A DNA stretch of 64,000 bases from Avena insularis (Eukaryota; Streptophyta; Magnoliopsida; Poales; Poaceae): assembly GCA_023614405.1 (NCBI GenBank), contig CM042684.1, positions 472,263,650-472,327,649 of the forward strand, in the 5' to 3' direction. The notes under the pieces are model-generated. The model did not search any database. It was not told where the DNA came from and saw nothing but the letters and a program-made list of their open reading frames with translations. Numbering within the stretch: position 1 is the first letter of the stretch; each line of letters begins with the position of its first letter. Position numbers and translations under genes: made by a program. Shown here one piece after another: positions 20,598 through 31,544 of this stretch.

Positions 20598-22353
20598 TGC
20601 AGGGGTTCGCGTACGAAAATAGTAAAATTTTACCCTATGCCCCTAAACCCCTGATGCTGCTAGGACCTATCTCTTAGTAATGCAGTAATGGGAGGGGCTT
20701 TTCACGAACTTACCCTTGAAGACCGAAAAGCGTTGTCAACACTCGGGAGAGCGTGGTTGATGTAGACGAGCCAACGCCGACCTCAAGGTCATGTTGAATT
20801 CCTTGCACTCCTGCGGCTCCAATGACTTCTAGTGCCTCAAGTGTGACAGCTCGCATGGGAGTTACATGCATCCGGTGTCTGGCGATGACTCCCGCTTACC
20901 CGATCTAGCAGTAGTTGTGGAAGTAGAGCTCCTAGATCCGAATCCTGCAGCGCGAAGGCGCTCCGTGGTGAAGATGTCTCTCGTTCGCGCAGTCCGAACT
21001 TGGGACCACAGTCACGTGAGAGAGAGAGAAATATCAATTGGAGGTCTCCCCAAAAGTGAGGAAACCTTTATTGAATACGGTGTTGTATTTTCTAGTCAAA
21101 ATACCCCACTATATATAGGGGGAGGTACTACCTCCCTCAAAGTCCTGGGGTGGGACTAAAGTAGGAGGAGAGGGGGTAGGCACCAGCCGACCCTGGTGGG
21201 CCCCGCGAGGGGGGGGGGGCTAGGCCCAGCTGGCTACCCCCTTTCCCTTCTCTCCTTTTGCCTTTCCGTCATGGGCCCTTCTCCCTCCGGAATTGGCCCA
21301 TTAAGGATTTTGAACTTTAATTGATTTATCTTTTATTAAATAATTATGAACAAAATGATTAAATCAATATTTAACATTCATTCACATATTATTCAATCTC
21401 CATGGCCATGGAACACCTTCCACCTACACTCTGGACATCCTCCGGACTTACCTAAACCCTTCTGGTTTTCTCTCTTCTCTTCTTCGGTGATTCTACCGAT
21501 CCTGTAAACACTCTCTAAACATCACCAAGCCCTTAAGAGTGATACCCCACGGTTCAGGAACACTCCATACATGGTCGGGACAATCCCAGACCAATGATCG
21601 ACAGAGGTACCTGGATGGCCATGTGACCCCTGTGCATTCGATGAAGATCTTTCATTGTTTGAACCATGAATGTCGTGTCTTATTCCTTTTGTCTCTCGAT
21701 ACTTGCATTGCCCGAGATCTGATCAATGACATCACCATGTTGTGTTCAATACCGTTACCCAACAATGCTACTTGACTCGTTTCGATATGTGATGTCCATG
21801 TGATCAAATCACATGCTGCGTAGCTTTTGGATATAACTTCTCCGAGTGGGCCCTCGAGTATATTTCCGTCATGCGGATGGACAAATCCCGCTCTTGACAT
21901 ATATTGCCTCTATTGTTCCTCTGAGTACCTGAACACATCTTTATGATCACTGTATTTCTAAGTGATGTTTGATGCTATCTAAGCACTCTCGAGAGACAGT
22001 GATTGATATAGCCTTACAGTCTAAGGAATAGTCTACTAGGTCTATTCTAATCATCGTAACTTGAACTTCGTGACATGATCGGGTCACGATGTTTAGGTTG
22101 GGTATTGGTTCATTATCTCATTCTCAAAATGAGTTGACTCCATTTCCAACTGGCATAAATGCCACATGATCATCTATTGACCAATGAACCAATGACTAGA
22201 GTATCACCGGGAACCCCTGGTTGTTTATATATCACACGTGTATTGACGTTTCCTATCAATACAATTATAGCATGATATAAAACTTAGTCTTAAACTTTAT
22301 GAAATATGATAATAATCCTTATTATTATTTGTCTCTAGGGCATATTTCCAACA
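20598..22353 (-). repeat. 3' LTR of H (left end)
   Basis: In element orientation TGTTGGAAATATGCCC...CGAACCCCTGCA. TATA-like TATATAG on the minus strand near 21109-21117. A run of Gs at about 21210-21219 and a GA microsatellite near 21017-21030 differ from the right LTR. Confidence 0.92.
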
Positions 22354-22371
22354 GTCTCCTACTTGCACTAG
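22354..22371 (-). other. polypurine tract of H
   Basis: Element-orientation CTAGTGCAAGTAGGAGAC abutting the 3' LTR; one change from the tracts of A and C. Confidence 0.85.
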
Positions 22372-25250
22372 ACTACAAATAAACTAGGTGCATTTGTTCT
22401 TTATCATTGGCACCATATATCTTGGTACCCTGAACATGCCTGCTCATGGAAGAGGTTGAGTCTTGGGCCTGTAATTTACAGTCCCAAATCCTTTGCAACT
22501 TACTAATGTCACCTTGATTGACATTAATACTTTATCATCACATGATAACATCTCTGTGTATGCATCGTCGCTATGGCAGCAGAACGAGGCCGGTTTCTAG
22601 GAGCCTATAGTGACCTTAGATCAACCTTGAGGGCTTTCTCATGGGCACTATTCACTGGGACACATCATTCTACGTTAAAAGCGAACTAGCCCCGCCATAA
22701 CATTATACATCACTTTAGATGGTACCCTTATCTATTATTATAAATGTAATCATCGAAATACTAGTGCACCCTATGCAACTTTCGATGTTTTGTCCACCTC
22801 TCTTCCTACTTGACTTTAGTCGGTATTATCGATACAGGAGTTTCCAACATATTCCCTTAGAACATAACCCTTTATGCTTATAAGATATGTCATCCTTCAT
22901 GGATTTGGAATTATGTCTACAGTTCTCTATTAGACACTACAGACAAACTTAGCTCAACATTCCGTGATTCAAACTTAATCACTTTTCAAACATTCCTTCT
23001 TGGATCATATATTATGTTAAGTTATCATCATGGTTTTCTAAGATAGAACCTATGTCTCAACATAGTGGATGATGATCATCCTTTTCTTTCTTTCAACCAT
23101 CAACGTCAGACTTAATTCTATTCCTAATTTGTTTTATCAAGGACTAGTTCCTTAAACTTCAATTCTGAAACTCTTTTTAGAATCCCTTTTAGGAATACTA
23201 CATAATATTGTAATATACTTATTATCAACTTCTACTCCCTATAAATCTTTATTTATTGGTACTTACGCTTTCATTCTTAATGTGTCGTATACACACTTAA
23301 GAATCACTCCTTTAAGCTCCCAATCAAAACATGTCATTCACACATTGTTTTAGGAAGATTTCCATAGCTCCCACTCAATTTCATGCAAATTTCATATCCA
23401 CTCACTATTTTGAACAACTTTAAAATCCTTTAATCAATTATCAAACTGAGAGATTTACTATGAGATACTAGTACCTTACTAGTTTTAAATCCACTAGTCT
23501 TTCAGCATACTTTAATCAAATTCATTTGAATTTGTCCAATACATTATTCATGACAAATTTTTCTTTTGTCATTCACCCCTTTTCCACTATGGCTTTGTAG
23601 TCATTTGGGAAAATCCAAGTAACCCCTTTTACTTGTTAAGATTCAGCAACAAATTGCATTCTAATCTTAAGTGAATTTTATCTTTAGGATTTCTCATAAC
23701 TTTTAGTTTACCATTATTTCCTTAGTAGTTCGTAGGTATATCATATTTCGATGATCATGACAAATGATTCACAAATATCTCCATACAAGATGTGGAGTAT
23801 ATTTTGAATCCTATTTTGTGTAGTAAAAACACTAGTGGGGAAAACACGATGATCACTATGATTGATTCTTTCCTTTATGAAGAGAATCATTCAGAAACCG
23901 CTTTCCGTTGCGCTTCTCAACACTCTGATGCCGGATTTTGAATCCCCATCGTGTTTTTCACTATCTTCCAAAAGCTTCATAATCGAGAAATACCACTAAA
24001 TATGAACTTTCTCGAGAATGCACCAAAATCCAAGCAATACTAGTTTTGCCCCCTTTTGGTTCTAGCCATGGCTATCGTATTCATAATTTCCAATGAATAC
24101 CCTACAAGGACTTATTCACAATTGTTTTGGTTATATCGAATAACCCCAAAACTTCCAAGATGATCCATACAAGACATGGGACCGATCTCATGAATCCAGA
24201 TGGTTCACTATATATTCTAATTGAGTGCTAACTATTTCTAACTAATGGTCTTAACACTTACACTACAACAATTTATTTGGCGCCATCCTTTTACCCACTT
24301 TGATATCTAATATCACATTGTGATGCTTTGCATTTTAACATTCAAATGCATTGCATTCCACAATTTTCTTTATGCCAATCTTATAAAGTCAAATTTCATT
24401 ACTATTGATCAAATCATAGTAATTAGATTCTTGTTTATCTTTATGACCCTTTATATGCTAAAATTCTTTGATCATATCAAATAGTTCCATGCTCATGTTT
24501 ACTTTGGTAAACTTCTTTACACATTTTAAACAATCATATAATGATAATTACCATTTTATTAAATTACAATACATCGAATATGTATTCTCTTTTAACAATT
24601 TATCAAACACTTTGTATTCTTGTAATACACGGTGTTTAAATTATCTTTGCCAAACTGAGGCATGATTCATATGTGAAAAGTAATCAAATGACTTTCACAT
24701 ATTATCAACATAACTTTGAATTTAAACAACGGTTTCATTCATTAATGAATATATCATTAAGTTGGGTATTTTCAAGGCATTTTAATGTTTTACAAATGTT
24801 CATGAAATATCAATTAGTTTCAACAACAAGGATAATTCACACATAATCGAACAAGATATGAACACGAATATAAATCATTCATAAAAGTGGAACAACTGTT
24901 TGTTACAAACTCATATGAATAACCGTCTCGCGAAATGTGAGACACACTAAAGAAGTTCACATATCCATCGATTACAGTAATCATCCTAAAATCATAAACT
25001 AAATGATAAATGTCTAGGGAGAGTTTCGTTGGCCATCATCAACATGCTTGCCATCAACACACAATGTCACCTCCTCTCCAGCAAGCACCTCTCATGCAGA
25101 AGCAGCAAAACATAACAAGTATCAAATATACTTAACACCGCAATATGTGTTTGCAAGATTATAACATTTATAAAATTGTATATCAAATATATACCTTTGT
25201 CATCGATGAACTCACCCACAATGGGTTTAACCTTCATATTCCTGAGATGT
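22372..25250 (-). other. Non-coding 3' interior of H
   Basis: About 2.9 kb, AT-rich, no frame above 65 codons that resembles a protein. It lies where integrase and RT would be in an autonomous element; I see no YVDD or GKT-type motif on either strand. Confidence 0.7.
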
Positions 25251-25270
25251 CATATGAACCTGTGGAAATC

Positions 25271-25843
25271 CTATGTTTCCGCATCGCCTCTCATGATGCA
25301 AATCCTAACATGTGCTTGGTAGCTTGGTGGCAGCGAACGCAGCACAACACGATTTCCAAACGAGCTCGTCATCCAGCTATCCAGGAAGTATGTAGGCCTC
25401 ATGTACGCATCATGCATGCGATCCAAGTGGTTTTCAAGGGAAGAGTTCTCTTCCATCTTAATGAAGAGGAAATCTCCCATCTGCTCATGCTCCCATATGC
25501 GTGCTTGTTCCACGAAATGTGTCCTAAGCTGTACCATTACCGTACGAGGGTCAAGATTACCCACGACTGGCCACAGCTCATCCACCATCCCGAAACGCAT
25601 CATCACTCATATGAAAGTGGACATCTCACGATGGTAATAGCGGTCTTCCCGCTGTTCTGGGGTCTCTAAGATACTAGGCTACTCCAAATCCATCGCATTG
25701 AGTATATAGTCGACCACGTCATTCTCGCTAAGGAGAGCGTGGAGACGCGCAACCCACATAGGAAAGTTTGATCTGTCTAGCCTGAGGTTCTCTCCATCTA
25801 ACCAATCATCAATAGGGAAGGTAGCATCGGGGAGAACAATTTT
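25271..25843 (-). pseudogene. copia gag (UBN2-type) remnant of H
   Basis: Reading the minus strand from about 25843: KIVLPDATF, then RLDRSNFPMWVARLHALL (the N-terminal gag region where the substrate-like SNFxxW motif sits), then stops at about 25675 and 25615. An open 111-residue stretch follows, with ARIWEHEQMGDFLFIKMEEN and LRSLPPSYQAHV, the conserved end of copia capsid domains. It would be the capsid protein. Two stops and a later frameshift inactivate it. Confidence 0.7.
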
Positions 25844-25849
25844 CTACAT

Positions 25850-26921
25850 TTATAATTGCAAAAGGGAATTTAGACTAAGTTTATAATTAAATGAGTTAAT
25901 ATAATAACTCCAATAAAAACAACTATCCCCTGAAGGGTTCTAGTTATTACATGACCCCTTTTCCCCACATCTCCCCCGATCGTCATAGCCATCAATGTGG
26001 GTTCTAGGGTGGACGCCTAAATGTTGGTCACATCATTCATGCGACTCGTGCTCGATCTTTCGACCATATGTGTTCCGAGGCCATGTCTACACATGCTAGG
26101 CCCGCCGACTCAACCTTAGTGTATTCGTTGTGCAACATGGCTTACACCCACTTTATGTGAACGTAGATATGTCTGACACCCAATCATCACGGCACTGCCT
26201 CATACCGAAGAACTTTCTTGGTGGTGCACACTAAGGGGGAACACAATCGTTGCTAATTTTTAATAGGGATCATCTTATTAGGCTATCGTCGAGTATCTGA
26301 TACTAGCACACAATAATATATACAAACAATAACATTGAATGTAAATGCGATGTGATATGGTCCTTCACGTTGTGATCTCCATCCGACGTCTCCGAATTCC
26401 GGCGCCAGGGTACGGTTGTCTTTCCGGTGTGGTAGTTCATCACCTCCGTGACTCTCTACTACTACTTCGTAACATAAGGTAATCACTTTACCTTTGCCAC
26501 AACCGTATCACAAAGCAATGCCCCCTGCAAAACAAAGTTAGACGCCTCTACTTTATCTTTGTATGTTTTATGTGGCTGAATGGGCTTTCGCACAAGAACC
26601 ATTCTTACCTACGAACTTTCACCACAACGGTGATCAATTAGTTTTCTATACTATACCCCTTTTGGGGCCCTCCATTGCAAATGGTATACCAACTAATGCG
26701 AGAGAGATAGACACCCCCCAAAGCCACTTTATACGGTACAAGCAGTATGTCAAGCGTGGACCAGTTTCGCAAATGAACACGTAAACTCGGTTGGGGCCCG
26801 CTTGATCAAGCATTACTGCGGTATACACAAGTACACGTGGGAGGGTAGCAACTAAAAGATCAACGCCCACACGCTACATCTCGTGTGTTCTACCCATACT
26901 AGTAATACTACGTATAGACCT
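25850..26921 (-). other. Untranslated leader of H
   Basis: About 1.07 kb between primer site and gag remnant, without a supported ORF. Its first about 80 bases are shared with B (3305-3389). Confidence 0.7.
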
Positions 26922-26935
26922 AGCTCTAATACCAC
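26922..26935 (-). other. primer-binding site of H
   Basis: Element-orientation AGTGGTATTAGAGCT region adjoining the LTR; one change (C to T) from the tRNA-Met site seen in B. Confidence 0.82.
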
Positions 26936-28698
26936 TGTAGGGGTTCGCATATAAAAACAATAAAATTTTACCCTACGCCATTGAACCCTTGACGCTTCTA
27001 GGACCTATTTATTAGTAATGCAGTAACGGGAGGGGATTTTCGTGAACTTACCCTTAAAGACCGAAAAGCGTTGTTAATGCTCGGGGGAGCGTGGTTGATG
27101 TAGACGAGCCGAAACAGACCTCAAGGCCGTGTTGAAGTCCTTGCGCTCCTGTGGCTCCAATGACTTCTAGTGCCTCAAGTGTGACATCTCGCTGGGAGTT
27201 ACATGCATCCGGTTCCTGGCGATGACTCCCGCTTCCCCGATCCAACATCAGTTGCGGAAGTAGAGCTCCCGGATCCCAATCCCGCAGCGCGACGGTGTGC
27301 TGTGGTGAAGATGTCTCTCATTCGCGCAGTCCAAACTTGGGACCACGGTCACGTGAGAGAGAGAGAGAGAAATATCAATTAGATGTCTCCCCAAAAGTGA
27401 GGAAACCTTTATTGAATATTGTGTTGTATTTTCTGGTCAAAATACCCCACTATATATAGGGGAGGGGAGGTACTACCTCCCTCAAAGTCCCGGGGTGGGA
27501 CTAAAGTAAGAGGAGAGGGGGGCAGCCTCTAGCTGTCCCTGGTGGACCCCGCGCGGGGGGCTAGGCCCAGCCAGCCACCCCTTCCCCTTCTCTCCTTTTT
27601 CCTTTCCCTCATGGGCCCTTCTCCCTCCGGAATTTGGCCCATTGAGGCTTTTTGACCTTTAATTGATTTCTCTTTTATTAAATAATTATGAATAAATGAT
27701 TAAATCAATATTTAACATTCATTCACATATTATTCAATCTCTGTGGCCACGGGACACCTTCCACCTGCACTCCGGACATCCTCCGGACTTATCGAAACCC
27801 TTCCAGTTTTCTCTCTTCTCTTCTTCGGTGATTCTACCTATCCTGTAAACACTCTCTAAACATCACCAAGCCCTTAAGCGTGATACCCCATGGTTTGGGA
27901 ACACTCTAGACATGGTCGGGACACTCCCGGACCAATGATTGACAGAGGTAGATGGATGGCCATGTGACCCCTGTGCATTCCACGAAGATCTTTTGTCGTT
28001 TGAACCACGACTGTCGCGTCTTATTCCTGTTATCTCTCGATACTTGCACTGCCCGAGATCCAATCAATGTCATCACCATTTCGTGTTCAATCTCGTTACC
28101 GAACAATGCTACTTGACTCATTTCGACAAGTGATATCCCTGTGATCGAATCACACGCTGCGCAACTTTTGGATATAACTTCTTCGAGTGGGCCCTCGAGT
28201 ATCTTTCCGCCATGCGGATGGATAAATCCTGCTCTTGACATATATTGCCTCTACCGTTCCTCCGAGTACCTGAACACACCTTTATGATCACTGTATTTCT
28301 AAGTGATGTTTGATGCTATCTAAGCACTCTCGGGAGACAGTGATTGATATAGCCTCACGGTCTAAGGAATAGTCTACTTGGTCTATTCTAATCATCATAA
28401 CTTGAACTTCGTGACATGATCGGGTCACGATGTTTAGGTTAGGTATTGGTTCATCATCTCATTCTCAGAATGAGTTAACTCCATTTCCAACTGGCATAAA
28501 TGCCACATGATTAGGAAACCTAGATCATTTGTTGACCAATGAACAAGTGACTAGAGTGTCACCGGGAACCCCTATATCACACGTGTATTGATGTTTCTTA
28601 TCAATATAGTTATAGCATGATATAAAACTTAATCATAAACTTTATGAAATATGATAATAATCCTTATTATTATTTGTCTCTAGGGCATATTTCCAACA
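26936..28698 (-). repeat. 5' LTR of H (right end)
   Basis: TGTTGGAAATATGCCC...GCGAACCCCTACA in element orientation, 1763 bp, TATA-like TATATAG on the minus strand near 27450-27458, (GA)n near 27354-27370. Followed by TSD CTTAT. Confidence 0.92.
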
Positions 28699-28890
28699 CT
28701 TATTGCCTATAGAGATGTGGACTTAATTCATGCTAGAGCCGAAGGATGTCTTGTGATAATTTCTATGATTTTTCTATGAAATTGATAAAGTCATTGTGGC
28801 TCGACCTCCTATGCGTACTAGCACTTTTGTTGTGGGGGAGTGGGGCTCCCTCACCTAAAAGAGCTAGAGTTGAACAAAGTAACACATGCA
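28699..28890 (+). pseudogene. Zinc-knuckle/DUF4283-type pseudogene, segment 4 of 4
   Basis: After the TSD the frame left at 20597 continues: AYRDVDLIHARAEGCLV, a short frame change, FYDFSMK-like, and then, near 28830, SGAPSPKRARVEQ. These match the last part of the family domain and its Pro/Lys/Arg tail. Recognition fades by about 28890; no clear stop or 3' end is visible. Confidence 0.6.
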
Positions 28891-29564
28891 TATGGTAACC
28901 AAGCTAACTCTGTTAGGCAGCACATGACTACTGACATTTGAAGTGGTAAAAAGAATAAAATTTGAAGAAAATATTGTTTATGTTAAGTTAATCGATCTTG
29001 AAGATTATTAGGATTAAAACTATTGATTTTGATAAAGTATAAATGATTTTGAGTTATTATACTTAAATTTATTGTATTTTAGACCAAAGTTAACTATAAA
29101 AATAGAAATGAATCTTAAGACATGATGTTTATGGTATTACCCAGTCCTAGGGTTTTTCATAAGCATAACCAAAGATACAAGATCATTCACTCTTATTGTA
29201 AGTGTCTGATATGGTTTAAATTTTAAGTGAATCTTTATATTTATGTATAAGTGTTGGAACTATTACATAAGCAAGTTTAATAACTTAAATACTAAGTTGA
29301 TATAACTAAGGTCTCAAATGTATGTTTGTTGGAGTTTTTATTGGTAAAGGGGTTAATATAATTCTTTTAAATAACATATTTTAACTTGGATTATTGACAA
29401 ATGTCTAAAATTGATTTGTTTAAACATAGTAATTCCTATTATGACTTTAGCTATAGCGGAATGGATATTTTAACATTCTTTGTACGTTTTACCCAAGTTA
29501 TAAAGGTAAAAGCAATTTTAAAGCATTAAAATATCTTCTTTACAATTACTATGGAAATAATATC
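28891..29564. other. AT-rich host stretch left of E, nothing recognised
   Basis: No ORF, RNA gene or known repeat recognised. It continues on the other side of E at 33298. Confidence 0.6.
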
Positions 29565-30995
29565 TGTAAGAACCCTAATTTTTAGACATTTAATTAATTT
29601 GATAAAAAAATATATCTTCTAAATAATTTGATTTTGGGTATTCCAAATAATTAATTTGGATATTAATATTTGCATATAAGAGATAACAGAGAAGCTAATT
29701 AAACATGAAGATATAACATGCCTTGATTGTGTATATACACGAGTGGTACCATTGCATGCATGTCGATGAAGCTAACTAAATTGTGTAGCAGCTTTTTTGG
29801 TACATGCATGTAGCATTGAGCCATGCGTATAGCTAGTAGTAGATACTTCAGGAGATGCAACGTGGCCTGTTCTAGTATTATTGATGTCGATCGGTCTAAT
29901 TGTAGATAGCTAGTAGTAGATACTTCAGGAGATGTTGCCAAAATATAGAGGAGGAACGAGCGTAGATTGCTACTTATTCTGCTATTGGATTTCTTTTCAT
30001 TGCTGGTTGGGCGATCAGTTAGAGTATTATTGATGTCGATCGGTCTAATTGTGGGTTTTCTTCTTCAAGGATATATTGATCTGGATATTTATTTTAAGGC
30101 AAGCTGCTTATACATCTCTCATATATTTTGTGAAGTAGATTATTTTTATTAAAGTTATGTTATACTATTTGATATGACAGTTTGAATATTCTGATGAATA
30201 TTTGTGGGCTAGTACGCCAGTGTCGGTATACGGTGATGGATCCATCGGAGCCACCGATACAAGCCGGGTATATGGATAAATATCATAATAAATGGTTTTC
30301 TGAATAAAACTTGGTGCTACGAAGGTAACCGTATTGTACCGGTCACAGTCCAGGTATGGGACTGGCTGAGTTCTCCGCTAGGGACGGCCCTGAAACTGAA
30401 CGTGTCGGTGATGGATCCGTAGGAGCCATCGACATCAGTAAATTCAGGTGTCCGGGTTTTAGTGGGTCAAAGGACTCTGCTCTTCTAGAGTCCTGTGTGG
30501 TTCTAGTTGAGGCTGTCGGTATCGGAGTACCCCTCTGCAGAGTGTAAAAGTGTTAATATTAACCCCTGTGACTCCTGGGTTTGGGAATGCTTACTTTCAT
30601 ATGTGGCACCATGTGTTTTAATCTGCTTAATTACTCTAATCATTTATTTTTCAAAAGCAACTCTAGTTTACAATTTATATGACTGTTGTATGATTAGTTT
30701 GCTAAGTACATTTTGTACTCATCCCTTGCTTCTAATATTTTTATCAGAGTTGCGCTGCGGAAGATGTCGTCATCAGAAGATTAGGCTGGACCGTTGAGCA
30801 GGAAGCGTATTAGAGAATCTAATTGTACTCCTTTGTAAATATGAATAAGATTGTAATAAAATGATGTTAGTGAGCTTCTTGATGTCCACTGTACTCGCTT
30901 ATAGCTGTATTTTTAGCCTTACGGGTATATAGGCCTCTAGGTCTATATACGCGTGGCGATTGTCATTCTACCGGGCCAGGTCTCGGGGCGTGACA
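29565..30995 (+). repeat. 5' LTR of E (1431 bp), promoter region deleted
   Basis: Homologous to 31545-33292, but the segment matching about 31856-32230, which contains the TATA box, is absent and replaced by about 60 bases of filler. It contains an internal direct repeat (30232-30259 and 30407-30434) and the palindrome CTCTGCAGAG at 30533-30542. Confidence 0.92.
29874..29934 (+). other. Filler DNA at the deletion in the 5' LTR of E
   Basis: Bases 29874-29903 are a copy of 30023-30052 (30 bp) and bases 29906-29934 are a copy of 29829-29857 (29 bp), from right and left of the gap respectively. The intact 3' LTR has neither duplicate at this place. This is the signature of synthesis-dependent end joining at a double-strand break. 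Confidence 0.85.
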
Positions 30996-31544
30996 ACTTA
31001 AGTGGTATCAGAGCTCTAGGTTTAGGATCGCGGGGAATAAATGGGTAGATATGTAAATTTTGCGACTAGTTTAGCGGTAAAAATAAATCTTGCTTCGTAA
31101 TTAGAAAATAGATATGTGTTGTCTAATTTCAATTTTCCATGGTAGAACTTATTTTGTTACATGCAGAGTCGACTACAGATGGACAAATAGTATTTGCAGA
31201 ACTTTATTGATGTTATGAACTTAGAATAGTTTAGTTCGCTGTATAATTGAAGGATGCTTATATTTTCTGCCACACGTACTAATTCTTTAATGTATTAGCG
31301 ATTTCTAAATACTTGGTAATGTCCTAGATTTTCTTGTCCAGAATGTTTTGCACTAAAAAAAATGCTTTGCAGTACGTAAGTTGTTGGTGTGATATTTTTC
31401 CTAGTAAGAGTAAATTGATAGATTGTTCTGCTTTTCTTAAAGCGTACATGAGAGAATGTGATTTTAGTACGTCAGAAAATAGTTGTTAGAATAGAATGTT
31501 TTGCGCTGAATTTCGAGGACGAAATTCTTATATGGTGGGAAGGA
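30996..31544 (+). other. Interior of E: primer site, non-coding, polypurine tract
   Basis: Primer site TGGTATCAGAGC at 31003-31014; polypurine tract GGTGGGAAGGA at 31534-31544. No ORF of note between them. Confidence 0.85.
31508..31527 (+). other. Perfect hairpin before the polypurine tract of E
   Basis: GAATTTCG, loop AGGA, CGAAATTC: 8-bp perfect stem just upstream of the tract. Confidence 0.75.

Larger units (their letters stand above)
20598..28698 (-). mobile_element. Complete Ty1/copia element H (Angela-like LTRs), non-autonomous, minus strand
   Basis: 8.1 kb with LTRs of 1756 bp (left) and 1763 bp (right), primer-binding site at 26922-26935, polypurine tract at 22354-22371, and TSD CTTAT at 20593-20597 and 28699-28703 (exact). 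The 4.6-kb interior holds only a decayed gag; no protease, integrase or RT is recognisable. It splits the DUF4283-type pseudogene. Confidence 0.93.

Noticed and set aside
25145..25669. Plus-strand ORF of 174 codons in H
   Set aside because: It is the antisense of the decayed gag, whose minus-strand frame contains recognisable capsid motifs.
29967..30152. 61-codon ORF repeated identically at 32264-32449
   Set aside because: It is repeated because it lies in both LTRs of E; no coding signal.
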